A stretch of 64,000 nucleotides of DNA. It comes from an uncultured Coriobacteriales bacterium. Lineage in GTDB: Bacteria; Actinomycetota; Coriobacteriia; Coriobacteriales; QAMH01. The DNA is taken from NCBI GenBank assembly GCA_934646835.1, contig CAKUES010000001.1, positions 178,943 to 242,942 on the forward strand. The letters are read 5' to 3'. Made by a program: the position numbers and the translations under genes. The notes under the pieces were generated by a model, which saw only the letters and a program-made list of their open reading frames with translations, ran no database searches and was not told the DNA's origin. How positions within the stretch are numbered: the first letter of the stretch is position 1; each line of letters opens with the position of its first letter. This document shows, one piece after another, positions 26,888 to 35,348 of this stretch.

Positions 26888-27589
26888 TCAGTGTGCATCG
26901 CCGCCTTCCATGCGCTCACGCTTTGCCTTCTGGCCGCCGCAATAGGGACAGGCCGTGCCGTCTTGTATACCCTTGACAGCCTCGATGTGCTCGGCTGCCT
27001 TCTCCTCGGTCTTGGCCAGCCGCTCGAGTTTCGTGGCAATGACGTCGAAGGTCGCGTCGTCGAAGACCCTGGGGCGCTTGGCCACCAGGCGGTTCACCTC
27101 CCGCACCAGGTGATGACGACGCAGGATCGTGTACTCGTCGGTGTCGTTGGGCACGCTCTTGAGCTCGCAGCGCTCGCTGAACACGATGAGGGAATGAAAG
27201 CTCTCCTCGGACAGGCCCAGGTGCGCGGTCAGGGTCTTGATATGGGAGCGGTTCTGCATGATGGGCGAGCAAAAGCGCTCCTTTTTGCCACCGTTAAGGC
27301 ACTGCGTCCACTGCCGCTGCTCCGCAGAGCCAAAGATCCAGCCGCTGTAGTTCTTGCTCTCGATCACGTATACGCCGGTCTCGTGCAGGAAGAGCACGTC
27401 GACCTCGGACGTGCGCCCGCGGTAGGGCACGTACAGATTAGTGAAGCTGCGCCCGCGTCCGGGAATCTTGCCATGATCCAACGCGTAGTCGGCGAGGAAC
27501 TCCCCATAGTGGCCTGCTCCCTGCAGGGCATGGGCCGCCTTAGTGAAGAAGCCGGGCTCCTCACCCTTCAAGCGGTTGATAAAGGACAT
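26888..27589 (-). CDS. NERD-domain nuclease-related protein
   Basis: A 233-residue protein with an N-terminal NERD domain (ADYALDHGKIPGRGRSFTNL; EVDVLFLHETGVYVIESKNY), a nuclease-related fold with the E-V-D and E-x-K catalytic pattern. The C-terminal end has one zinc-ribbon half, CPYCGG, but the second cysteine pair seen in the fragment at 5892-6085 is missing, so the ribbon is truncated. AGAAGGAGGGCTG precedes the ATG. It follows the DUF262 gene by 31 bases on the same strand, so the two form a likely defence operon. Direct nuclease activity is an inference from the family. Confidence 0.88.
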   Translation of the reverse strand: MSFINRLKGEEPGFFTKAAHALQGAGHYGEFLADYALDHGKIPGRGRSFTNLYVPYRGRTSEVDVLFLHETGVYVIESKNYSGWIFGSAEQRQWTQCLNGGKKERFCSPIMQNRSHIKTLTAHLGLSEESFHSLIVFSERCELKSVPNDTDEYTILRRHHLVREVNRLVAKRPRVFDDATFDVIATKLERLAKTEEKAAEHIEAVKGIQDGTACPYCGGQKAKRERMEGGDAH

Positions 27590-27620
27590 CAGCCCTCCTT
27601 CTGATGCTAGCGGCGCGACT

Positions 27621-29435
27621 CTACAACCCCAGGAAGTAATCCTTGATCTTGGCTGCCATGAGGGTTCGCCTCTGGGTCAGGAAGTCCCGATAGTCTGCAG
27701 CACCCATGTCGAAGACGCCGGCAGGGACGCAGTTCTGGCGCATGTTGACCTCAAGCTCCTCGATATTTGCGACATCGCCAAAGTGCTTCTCACCGGCTTC
27801 GCAGGCATTCCTGATCTCGCTGAAATAGACGCCAACAGGTCTGTCGGAGATGGCGATGTTGATGCGTTTCTCGAGGTAAGCGTAGTTGGCCACCTGGTTG
27901 TAAAGGCCCTTACCGGCTCCTAGCTCCTTTTGCAGATAGTTCTTGGGGAAGATATGGTGGATGTCGCCGATAGTGGCCACCACGTCAGCGACCTTCACGC
28001 CCTTGGAGAACAAGGTGTTGTCTGCAGCCTTCACCTGGGAGGCCAGGTACACCAACCATGCACCGGTCCTGGTACTGGTGGTGTCCAGCTTCTGCGGCAG
28101 ACCCACCTCCCAGAAGGTGTCAGAGAGCTGTGACTGGGCAATCTCATCATAGAAAGACCGAAAACCCTGCTCGGAGATGCGCCTGATGTCGCGATCCATA
28201 ATCGACTCCGATGAACCAGAGTAGCGTCCGGTCAGCACTGACATCACGTACCAGCGCTGCACCCAGCGTCTGACATCGGTGGCTGGGATGCTTTTGTCTT
28301 CCCTCAGCGTGAGATAGAGGTTGTAGGCGAAGTTCACCGCGCCCTTGGAGTTGATAAGCGAGGGACTAATGAAACCGGCGGAGCGCAGCGCCAGCACGAA
28401 GTCCTGGAAGTTGCCGCGGTCCATGAAACGGATGACGCCGTCGTGGAGCAGCTGGAAGGACTCGTCGGCGATCTCCACCTTGTAGTCCCTTGCCTCAAAG
28501 TCTCGCCCGGAGAGCAGCGCCACCAGGTCGGCCAGCTTGCCGCGGCCGAACTTGTGCATGAAGGCAACGCGAAGGACATCGTTGTAGTCGGGATCGTAAA
28601 TGTCGTCGCTGTCGTTCTTGAGCCACTCCGCTTTGGACGAGTACTCGCTGGCCATGTACTCCGCGTCCTTTTTAGAGACGGCGTCCCAAAAGTCCGGCTT
28701 CACCGCCAGATGGCAGTAGTAATCGATGGCCTTGCGCAGCATGGAGCCGCCGTGGGCCTCATCTGCAGCGATCTTGGACATGGCGAAGTCCGCCTGCGAG
28801 AGAACCGTACCCTTCGAGTTGATGCGGATAAAGATGTTCGTGACCTCGTCGATGGTGCAAGACGCGTCAATCTCGATCACGCCTAGCTGGCGGTTCGCTA
28901 TGGACTTCAGGTCCGTGATGGCGGCGTTGACCACTGTGGGATCAGCGCCCTGGTTTGCCTGAATGTAAGTGTTGACGAAGGTCCACGAGTCAAAGTCCGG
29001 GGCGAAGAGCTCCGCGATGTCGGAGACCCATTTGCTGTTCTTCTCCAAAACCGGCGTAAGCACTTCGAAGGGACTGTCCTCACCGCCAGCGGAAAGCGGG
29101 TTGAAGGCGATCTTCACACGGCACAGCTCGTAATCCTCGTTGAGCACTTGCTTGCCGGCCAAGGCCGCCATCAGCGCCGTGACGCGCTGCTGACCGTCGA
29201 TGAGAACCTTCTTGCCCTGAGCGGTGCCGCCACCTTTGACCTTGACGTCCGGGTTCTTCCAGGTGATGAGGTAGCCCGTGGGATAGCCGCGGTACAACGA
29301 ATCGACCAAATCGCGGACTTGGGTCTTCGACCAAACAAAAGGGCGCTGGATTTCCGGGATAGCAATATCCCCTGCATTGATGAAACCAAGGATAGCCTGG
29401 ACCGAGTAAGTGGTGACTCCGTAGCAGTTCTTCAT
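27621..29435 (-). CDS. DUF262/HNH protein, GmrSD-like modification-dependent nuclease
   Basis: This 604-residue protein joins a DUF262 (ParB/Srx-fold) domain to a C-terminal HNH nuclease. IPEIQRPFVW (26-35) and DGQQR (80-84) are the nucleotide-hydrolysis motifs of DUF262; DIHHIFPKNYL (from about residue 491) followed by the Asn-rich NIAISDRP segment is the DUF1524-like HNH centre. Single-chain proteins of this form are related to the type IV restriction enzyme GmrSD, which cuts modified phage DNA. GAGAGGCACGC precedes the ATG. Its downstream partner is the NERD protein. Phage defence is inferred from family and context. Confidence 0.88.
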   Translation of the reverse strand: MKNCYGVTTYSVQAILGFINAGDIAIPEIQRPFVWSKTQVRDLVDSLYRGYPTGYLITWKNPDVKVKGGGTAQGKKVLIDGQQRVTALMAALAGKQVLNEDYELCRVKIAFNPLSAGGEDSPFEVLTPVLEKNSKWVSDIAELFAPDFDSWTFVNTYIQANQGADPTVVNAAITDLKSIANRQLGVIEIDASCTIDEVTNIFIRINSKGTVLSQADFAMSKIAADEAHGGSMLRKAIDYYCHLAVKPDFWDAVSKKDAEYMASEYSSKAEWLKNDSDDIYDPDYNDVLRVAFMHKFGRGKLADLVALLSGRDFEARDYKVEIADESFQLLHDGVIRFMDRGNFQDFVLALRSAGFISPSLINSKGAVNFAYNLYLTLREDKSIPATDVRRWVQRWYVMSVLTGRYSGSSESIMDRDIRRISEQGFRSFYDEIAQSQLSDTFWEVGLPQKLDTTSTRTGAWLVYLASQVKAADNTLFSKGVKVADVVATIGDIHHIFPKNYLQKELGAGKGLYNQVANYAYLEKRINIAISDRPVGVYFSEIRNACEAGEKHFGDVANIEELEVNMRQNCVPAGVFDMGAADYRDFLTQRRTLMAAKIKDYFLGL

Positions 29436-29880
29436 GCGTGCCTCTCATGCCGGTGTGTGTTAACGGCAATGGTAGAGCATTGAAGTAATTGCGTCACGGG
29501 TGTTAAACGCTGTCTGTGGGGTAAGGGCGGTTTTCCTCAACCGAGATTCCGGGGAGGGCATCTCTGGTATGCAGTTTGTGGAAGACGAACTCGAGAAGCG
29601 GCCCGAAGCCGTCCAGATGGAGGCGCTCCTCGACGCCAGACCGGACAACGGGGACATGCTCTCGGGCGACGAGCTCGCTGCTCCGCCCTCGGCCTGCTTC
29701 GATGCCTGCGGCGACGAGTTGATGGAGGTTACGAGCTCCTTGCAATCAAGTTCGGGGGGCGGAAGGGGGTCCTCTGCGCGCTCAGCCGGGTCAGGTGGCT
29801 GCAATGCCTGTTGAGACATGGGGCACCAGCGCGGGGTGCGCTTGCGTTAGAATAATCGACGGTCCAGCGGCATGTCAGCC
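29436..29880. other. gap without recognised gene
   Basis: An open frame exists on each strand (29500-29814 plus; 29503-29745 minus), but neither has a ribosome site, good composition or recognisable motif. The sequence is GC-rich and may be an eroded gene. No hairpin family was found in it. Confidence 0.5.
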
Positions 29881-29926
29881 TCGTGTGCCGGGCAGTGCCT
29901 TCCAAGCGAAGGGAGGTGATTGCTCA

Positions 29927-30046
29927 ATGGATTTCGCAATCGAGATCGTGAAGCTTGCCACGGCTGTCGTCGGGCTTGTCGCAGCGGTCGTCGCGGTCCT
30001 TTCCGAGGCACGGGGTACCCGTAAAAAGAAGAACCGCCGGCGCTAG
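29927..30046 (+). CDS. small hydrophobic peptide, type I toxin-like (intact copy)
   Basis: The 39-residue peptide has one hydrophobic helix (IVKLATAVVGLVAAVVAVL) and a strongly basic tail (TRKKKNRRR), the usual form of membrane-acting type I toxins. GGGAGGTGAT precedes the ATG, but CCTTCC twelve bases upstream can pair with GGGAGG and bury it; copy 1 keeps that pairing with different bases (CCTCCC). TAGAAT at 29848-29853 is the probable -10. The 3' end overlaps a convergent antisense RNA. It belongs to no family I can name; the call rests on architecture and on conservation of the whole 300-base locus between two copies. Confidence 0.65.
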   Translation: MDFAIEIVKLATAVVGLVAAVVAVLSEARGTRKKKNRRR

Positions 30047-30109
30047 CCAGCGGTTCTCTTAACCCAAATCAACGGCTCTGCCCGCATTCCACCACGAGCC
30101 TTGCCGCTG
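30023..30109 (-). ncRNA. candidate antisense antitoxin RNA, copy 2
   Basis: On the minus strand the extended -10 TGGTAGAAT (30115-30123) is followed by about 87 bases ending in GAACCGC/GCGGTTC and TTCTTTTT. The hairpin is shared with the 3' end of the toxin frame, so the two RNAs would meet over their terminators. The promoter-to-terminator distance is nearly the same as in copy 1 at 7656-7740. Confidence 0.6.
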
Positions 30110-30189
30110 AGACCGATTCTACCACCTCGCCGTCCTCCTGTCTCGCGGATTCTCCACCTGCAATTCTCAGCATCGCGCAAACGACCGCT

Positions 30190-30300
30190 GTCTCGCTGCA
30201 ACCTGTGGCGCCGACTTCGTCTGGCGCCTACACAAAGCTTACAATCCGATAGTGCTGACGTAAATCCACGCGCGAACTACAAGGATGGGGTCGCATCAAT
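30190..30300. repeat. composite repeat with GGCGCC/GACTTCGTCT hairpin
   Basis: The hairpin core is at 30207-30228, here in the opposite orientation to the copies at 5.8 and 26.6 kb, followed by GTGCTGACGTAAATCCACGC, the mirror of the GGATTYRCGTCAG block of the composite repeat. Confidence 0.8.
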
Positions 30301-30329
30301 CTGTAGCGCACTATCCCCATCGCCTACTT

Positions 30330-31556
30330 CTAGACTATCAAATCCGCCAACTCTCCGAGCCGTCTTGCCCTCGAGCTGGCTATGGAAGCGACTGCCTCGA
30401 GCTCTTTGCGAGGAACTTTGTTCCGTGCAGCTAGCACAGAAAAATGCCTTGCAATACTTGCAACTTCCTCTACCACCTTCTGCTGTTGATCTGCGCTAAT
30501 CTCCAACAGCTCGAATAGCTCCTTCAGCTGCTCGTGTTCTGGTTTGTTGCTCCCTGTTATCGGTGTAGCCCTCTCCTTCTGCATGAGGGAGGGGTTCACA
30601 TCAAAGCACGGGGACAACCTCCATCTTCCGTCCAACAGTAAGAAGCCGTGGTTCTTCAGGTGATCATCGGTGTTGTTAAAGACGTACGAAAAGCAAATCC
30701 TGCGCAGCATCTCCTCTATGTCGCACTCGCCAAACCTCTGCTGCATCTCAAGGAGAAGATCGACGTACGTCACCCGCTCTCCGTCTTGCGTCCCCATCAA
30801 CGACATGCCGGACTTGTACGGTATTCGCATGCCGTCGAACCTGCCGTCTGCCCTGTCGAAGCGCTGCGTGAGCAGCGCTGCATTGCTGACGAACCTGACG
30901 AGCTTGCTCGGCGGCACTGATATCCCACATAGGGCTTGGAGGTCGAGCATCGTCTTCTCCAGCCCGATCACATCGTATTTATCTTGCGGATGCGAGAACT
31001 TCGCCAACATCAGCTTGTCGCCATCTCTAACGGATGCCTTCGGGTGCGCGCCGCCTAGTGCCGTTGTGCCAACGTCCAGCAGGGCTTTCAGCTCTTCGTG
31101 CGTCTCTGCGTTCTCTACGACTTTATGCGCGGCCTGCAAAAGCTCGTACAAGTCTACCGTGGGAGGAATGGACGTGTTCTCACCGAGCCATTGCCCTTCG
31201 CTCTTAAAGCGCAGCGCGCCCTGCCTCGTGATGTCGGAAACGCCGAGAAGGTAGTCGACATCCGTCAAAGAGCGTGGGACCGCATCATCCGATTTCTCGC
31301 GGTGCTCCTTGTCGATTAGGCGCTGGCCCCAGCGGTCTGGCGCGCAATCCCTAAAACTCGGCGGTAGCTGCTGGCAGGTTCCGCCACCGTACTCGAGTCT
31401 CAGCACATCGTCGAGCGAGTAGGAGCCTTCTGCCTTAACGTATTGAGTGTCATACGTGAAGGTCGTCGACACTGCCTTGCGATAAGAGAACCTTGCGGTT
31501 CCGGCAAGGCACTCTTCCCCGTTGACCGTCGTCCATACCTCAACCATGTCGGTCAT
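30330..31556 (-). CDS. hipA: HipA-type serine/threonine kinase toxin
   Basis: This 408-residue protein has the full HipA architecture: an N-terminal HipA subdomain, the ATP-binding GGAHPKASV (168-176), catalytic NNTDDHLKNH (294-303) and metal site FDVNP (318-322). HipA kinases of E. coli type phosphorylate glutamyl-tRNA synthetase and cause growth arrest. It starts three bases after the HipB-like gene ends, with AGGAG inside that gene, so the pair is a type II toxin-antitoxin operon. Confidence 0.93.
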   Translation of the reverse strand: MTDMVEVWTTVNGEECLAGTARFSYRKAVSTTFTYDTQYVKAEGSYSLDDVLRLEYGGGTCQQLPPSFRDCAPDRWGQRLIDKEHREKSDDAVPRSLTDVDYLLGVSDITRQGALRFKSEGQWLGENTSIPPTVDLYELLQAAHKVVENAETHEELKALLDVGTTALGGAHPKASVRDGDKLMLAKFSHPQDKYDVIGLEKTMLDLQALCGISVPPSKLVRFVSNAALLTQRFDRADGRFDGMRIPYKSGMSLMGTQDGERVTYVDLLLEMQQRFGECDIEEMLRRICFSYVFNNTDDHLKNHGFLLLDGRWRLSPCFDVNPSLMQKERATPITGSNKPEHEQLKELFELLEISADQQQKVVEEVASIARHFSVLAARNKVPRKELEAVASIASSRARRLGELADLIV

Positions 31557-31559
31557 CGT

Positions 31560-31874
31560 CTAGCTCCTGCTCTTCTTGACACGCTGGCCGAGTGCAAGGT
31601 CGGCACGGAGAACGCCGTACTGCGTCGTGTACGGGTTGACAGACTCCTGGACCTTCTCGAGGATGCCGAACTTCTGAACGACCTCGAGGAAGGTGTTGAG
31701 GGACACGCTACCATCGCCGTTCTCGAGACGCGATATGGTCTCGCGGCTCACTCGGCAGCGCTCGGCCATCTCCGCCTGCGTCATGCAGTGCATCTTGCGC
31801 CATGCGGCGCAGTAAAGGCCGATTTCCTTGGCAGCACTCGTGATGTTGTAAGGGATGACCTTGTGCTTACTCAT
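31560..31874 (-). CDS. hipB: XRE-family antitoxin, HipB-like
   Basis: A 104-residue helix-turn-helix protein (TQAEMAERCRVSRETISRLE) with N- and C-terminal extensions. The ATG at 31874 has AGGAGGGTAGAA directly upstream; the longer frame start at 31913 lacks one. It immediately precedes hipA and would neutralise it and repress the operon through operators in the leader. Confidence 0.9.
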   Translation of the reverse strand: MSKHKVIPYNITSAAKEIGLYCAAWRKMHCMTQAEMAERCRVSRETISRLENGDGSVSLNTFLEVVQKFGILEKVQESVNPYTTQYGVLRADLALGQRVKKSRS

Positions 31875-31898
31875 TTCTACCCTCCTAATATGAGGTAT

Positions 31899-31927
31899 AT
31901 CTGACAAAATCAAAGATAGTGTCGGAT
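31899..31927. promoter_or_regulatory. probable HipB operator in the hipBA leader
   Basis: The dyad ATCTGACA/TGTCGGAT with a 13-base spacer lies between the ribosome site and a TATAAT box (minus strand, 31953-31958). A further TGTCGG half-site follows at 31943. Position and symmetry fit autorepression. Confidence 0.5.
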
Positions 31928-32038
31928 TTGGCTCACACTGATTGTCGGGTTAATTATACTCCCTACGTATTTTCACAAGACGCAGGGGGACGCAATTCTC
32001 AGCATCGCGCAAACGACTGCCGCCTCACTGCAACCTGT

Positions 32039-32194
32039 GGCGCCGACTTCGTCTGGCGCCTCGAGGGCTTGTGAGCCCCACGGGGTAGCGCCATCTTGGG
32101 ATTGTCTGAACGAAAAATCGTTCAGACAATCCCCTTTTCAGGCCAAAATGCCCGGTTTCCCCGATTGTCTGAACGGTTGTTCGTTCAGACAATC
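32039..32194. repeat. GGCGCC hairpin followed by twin TGTCTGAACGA palindromes, pair 2
   Basis: The GGCGCC/GACTTCGTCT hairpin (32039-32060) is followed by the twin palindromes 32099-32132 and 32163-32194 and the connector CAGGCCAAAATGCCCGG, as at 5.5 kb. The following GTGGAGGTCGTTCGCGCAAT also matches the 5.6 kb copy. Confidence 0.88.
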
Positions 32195-32235
32195 CCGTGG
32201 AGGTCGTTCGCGCAATTGGAGGCCCTCACGTCCTC

Positions 32236-32313
32236 GGGTATCCAATGTGTACCAGCGACAAAGTGACCACCCCACGGGGTGGTCACTTTGTCGCTGGTAC
32301 ACATTGGATACCC
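32236..32313. repeat. long inverted repeat, CCAGTGACA family, 2-base loop
   Basis: Two perfect 38-base arms meet over AC. The arm holds GTACCAGCGACAAAGTGACC, a variant of the CCAGTGACA core, with a stem unlike the other copies. A perfect 78-base palindrome in DNA is unusual, as it tends to be unstable. Confidence 0.9.
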
Positions 32314-32407
32314 ATATGGAATTGCGTCAGCGCCAGCAAGCAGCAGACTCCAGACAGCGCCGCGACCTGCAGCTAACGGTAACTCACACGACAATGCGTC
32401 GCGCAAG

Positions 32408-33511
32408 TTAGCCTACGACCATGAGCTCGTGGGTGAGGGTGCAGAAGTTCTCGAAGCCGTCATCGGTCACCTGACCGCAGTCCTCGATGCGCACGCCGTT
32501 CTCGCCAGCAACGTAGACGCCGGGCTCGACGGTCACAACAGCCCCTGCCGGTAGCGGTTGATCGTTGCGCGTGTTGAGGCAAGGCTCCTCGTGTATATCC
32601 AAACCCACACCATGGCCAAGGCCATGGCCCATGAGGTCGGCATAGCCCTCCTCTGCGAGCACGCGCTCGGCAAGCTCGTGCATCTCGACACCGGTCACGC
32701 CAGCCTTCACGACCTTGCGAACCTCCTCATTCGCACGCTTGACCGCATTGTAGATATGCAGTTGCTCGTCACTCGGCGCGCCCACGCACACCGTGCGCGT
32801 CGTATCGCTGCGATAGCCGTCCACGCGCGCTCCGTAGTCGATGACGACGAGGTCGCCCTTGCTCAAACGGCGCTGACCGGGAATAGCATGCGGGTTGGCG
32901 GAGTTAGGACCGCTTGCGACGATGTTGGCAAAGGCCAGCTCCTGCGCACCGCGGCTGCGCATGGCAAACTCGAGCATGAGCGAGACCTCGGCCTCAGTCT
33001 GGCCGGCGTGCATCTTCTCGAGCACCTCCATGAGGGCATGCTCGGCAACACGCTGGGCGCGGATCATGCGCTCGATCTCCTCGGGCTCCTTGACCTGACG
33101 CAAGCCGAGGATATCACCGCTGCGCTCGGCAAAGCTCACATCGGCAAGTTTCTCAACGTAGGCACGGTAGAGACTCAGCGGCGTTGCAGCGTCGATGGCG
33201 ACGGTACCGGCAGAAAGACCCGCCGCCCCCAGTAAGCGCGCCACAAAAGCAGCTGCGGCCTCGCGCTCGTCGTCGACGCGCCACAGACCCTCCGCCGCCG
33301 CGGCGGTGCGCATAGCCGTCGCATAGCGGCTGTCCGTGTGGATGATGCAATCGTCCGCCGTGATGAGGGCAGTGTGCGCCTCCTCGGTGTCGAAGACGGC
33401 CTCGAAACCCGTGAGCCACTGCAAATCCGTAGTCGAGCGCACGACGATAGCGTCGAGGCCCTCGTCTGCCAGCAGCTTGCGGACCTTCTCGATACGTCGT
33501 GCGGCCCTCAT
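32408..33511 (-). CDS. pepP: Xaa-Pro aminopeptidase, M24 family
   Basis: The 367-residue protein has a creatinase-like N-domain and a pita-bread M24 metallopeptidase domain. Metal ligands can be seen in VVIDYGARVDGYRSDTTRT (two Asp), GHGLGHGVGLDIHE (His), VTVEPGVY (Glu) and GVRIEDCG (Glu). It would remove an N-terminal residue before proline. The ATG at 33511 overlaps the aroQ stop codon (ATGA), so they are coupled; the longer frame to 33586 lies inside aroQ. In many Gram-positives aroQ-pepP is followed by efp, which is absent here. Confidence 0.93.
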   Translation of the reverse strand: MRAARRIEKVRKLLADEGLDAIVVRSTTDLQWLTGFEAVFDTEEAHTALITADDCIIHTDSRYATAMRTAAAAEGLWRVDDEREAAAAFVARLLGAAGLSAGTVAIDAATPLSLYRAYVEKLADVSFAERSGDILGLRQVKEPEEIERMIRAQRVAEHALMEVLEKMHAGQTEAEVSLMLEFAMRSRGAQELAFANIVASGPNSANPHAIPGQRRLSKGDLVVIDYGARVDGYRSDTTRTVCVGAPSDEQLHIYNAVKRANEEVRKVVKAGVTGVEMHELAERVLAEEGYADLMGHGLGHGVGLDIHEEPCLNTRNDQPLPAGAVVTVEPGVYVAGENGVRIEDCGQVTDDGFENFCTLTHELMVVG

Positions 33512-33945
33512 CGCAGATGCTCCATCAGCATGTCGAGCGCACGCAGGTAACCTTGCGCACCCAAGCCCTTGACCTGCCCGATGCACGCATCGGCGAGCAC
33601 GCTGTGATGGCGGAACTCCTCCTTGCGTTTGGAGATGTCGGAGATGTGGATCTCGACTACCGGCGTGGTCACGCTCGTAATCGCATCATGGATGGCGTAG
33701 CTGTAGTGCGTGTGCGCGCCGGGGTTGTAGACGATGCCGTCGTAGGTGCCCACGGACTCGTGGATCTTGTCGATCAGCACGCCCTCGTGGTTGCTCTGGA
33801 AGCAGTCGACCTGGTCGACGCCTTGCTCGGCTGCATATGCGCAAAACATCTCCTCGATATCCGCAAGCGTCGTCGAGCCGTAGACCTCGGGCTCGCGCAC
33901 CCCCAACAAGTTGAGGTTGGGCCCGTTCATCAAGAGGACCTTCAT
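33508..33945 (-). CDS. aroQ: type II 3-dehydroquinate dehydratase
   Basis: A 145-residue AroQ that makes 3-dehydroshikimate. The N-terminal GPNLNLLGVREPEVYG, the catalytic Tyr and lid loop, NPGAHTHYSYAIHDAI and VEIHISD motif are intact. AGGAGAAGGAC precedes the ATG. It stands 272 bases after aroB and may start a second transcript; a hairpin lies between them. Confidence 0.95.
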   Translation of the reverse strand: MKVLLMNGPNLNLLGVREPEVYGSTTLADIEEMFCAYAAEQGVDQVDCFQSNHEGVLIDKIHESVGTYDGIVYNPGAHTHYSYAIHDAITSVTTPVVEIHISDISKRKEEFRHHSVLADACIGQVKGLGAQGYLRALDMLMEHLR

Positions 33946-34091
33946 GTCCTTCTCCTAACTCTTTGTTGTCTAGCACAGGGTGCGAGGCCGCTGTCAAACC
34001 GCCGCTCTGAGATGAGTTTCGGATAGATTCTTCGACTCCACGCCTGCGGCGCTTTCGCTACTAGGAAAACGCTGACTAATGAAAGACTTAT

Positions 34092-34114
34092 GGGGAGGGA
34101 CAGGGTCCCTCCCC
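34092..34114. repeat. GGGGAGGGAC/GTCCCTCCCC hairpin
   Basis: Perfect ten-base arms over AGG. This hairpin recurs almost unchanged at 45064, 50905 and 61265 and in variants elsewhere. Between aroB and aroQ it could act as a terminator, though no U-tract follows. Confidence 0.8.
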
Positions 34115-34217
34115 TACGCAACCGGTGGTTTTCGCGAAGGGGTGAGCAGCTTTCAAGCAGGCTACATCCCTCCCCTCGCAATCAGCGGTTTAGCAAACGT
34201 CCGCATCACCCTGCCGT

Positions 34218-35348
34218 TTAGCCCTGCTGCTGGTCGATCAACTTCTGCTTGCCGGCGCACCAAGCCTTGAGGTGCTTCATCAGAATCTCCTCCGGCACCG
34301 GGGTGACCTCCCACTCGGTGAAGTCGTTGGCGAGCACGAAGCGCACGTCGCCGCCGCGGTTCTTCTTGTCGCCCTTCATGATCTTGAAGAGGCGCTCGGG
34401 GTCCGCCGTCCAGGGCAGCTGCTGCAGGCCCAGCTTGTCGAGCAGTGCGTCTTGCTTCTTGATGAAGTCGACGCTCGCGCCGGTGACCTCGGTCGCGAGG
34501 CGCGCGGCAAAGCGCATACCCTCCGCAACCGCGCGGCCATGGCCGATGGTGCCGTAACCAGCCGCGGTCTCGATGGCGTGCGCCAGCGTATGACCGTAGT
34601 TGAGGCACTCGCGCAGACCGGACTCGCGCTCGTCCTTGGAGACCACGCTCGCCTTGAACTCGGCCGTCATCGCGACGACCTCCTCGAGCAGCATGTCGTC
34701 GTGCTGCATCAAGCCCTCGGCGTTGTTGCGCAGCCACTCGTAGAAGCTGCGGCGCGGCGCCACGACGGCGCTCTTCACGATTTCCGCAAAGCCGTTGGCC
34801 CAGTCCTCTTCCTCGAGGGTCTTGAGCGTGCGGATGTCGCTGCAGATGTAGATGGGCTGGTGGAAGGCGCCGACCAGGTTCTTGCCACAGGGCAAGTCAA
34901 CGGCGGTCTTGCCGCCGATGCTCGCATCGACCATGGCGAGCAACGTCGTCGGGACCTGTGCGAAGTCGATTCCGCGCATGAAGGTCGCCGCGCAGAAGCC
35001 GGCCAAGTCGCCCACGACACCGCCACCGCAGGCGACGACGAGGTCGTTGCGGCAGAAGCCGTACTGGGCGAGCATGGTCCAGATCTCTGTCGCCAGCTCG
35101 ATGTCCTTGGACTCCTCTCCCGGCGGGATCAAGAGATCGTAGACCTCGTAGCCTGCCTCCTCGAGGCGGCGCTTGACGAGCTTGGCGTAGGTGGGACCGA
35201 CGTTCTCATCGCTGATGACCACGGCCTTGTTGAAGTCCTTGACCTGCGAGAGCTTCTGGCCGAGCGTGGCCAGCGCGCCCTTGCCAACGCAGATGTCATA
35301 GCCCTTGCCGTCGGCAAGGCGGACGGGGATGGTGCGTTCCTGGCTCAT
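34218..35348 (-). CDS. aroB: 3-dehydroquinate synthase
   Basis: A 376-residue NAD- and metal-dependent enzyme that closes DAHP to 3-dehydroquinate. GGGVVGDLAGFCAATFMRGI and VPTTLLAMVDASIGGKTAVD are the NAD and active-site blocks, and NYGHTLAHAIE carries metal-binding His. Its ATG overlaps the aroK stop (ATGA). Confidence 0.95.
   Translation of the reverse strand: MSQERTIPVRLADGKGYDICVGKGALATLGQKLSQVKDFNKAVVISDENVGPTYAKLVKRRLEEAGYEVYDLLIPPGEESKDIELATEIWTMLAQYGFCRNDLVVACGGGVVGDLAGFCAATFMRGIDFAQVPTTLLAMVDASIGGKTAVDLPCGKNLVGAFHQPIYICSDIRTLKTLEEEDWANGFAEIVKSAVVAPRRSFYEWLRNNAEGLMQHDDMLLEEVVAMTAEFKASVVSKDERESGLRECLNYGHTLAHAIETAAGYGTIGHGRAVAEGMRFAARLATEVTGASVDFIKKQDALLDKLGLQQLPWTADPERLFKIMKGDKKNRGGDVRFVLANDFTEWEVTPVPEEILMKHLKAWCAGKQKLIDQQQG

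Noticed and set aside
29500..29814. Open frame between the DUF262 and toxin genes
   Set aside because: Its composition (Ser/Gly/Asp-rich with irregular codon use), absence of ribosome site and lack of motif argue against a gene.
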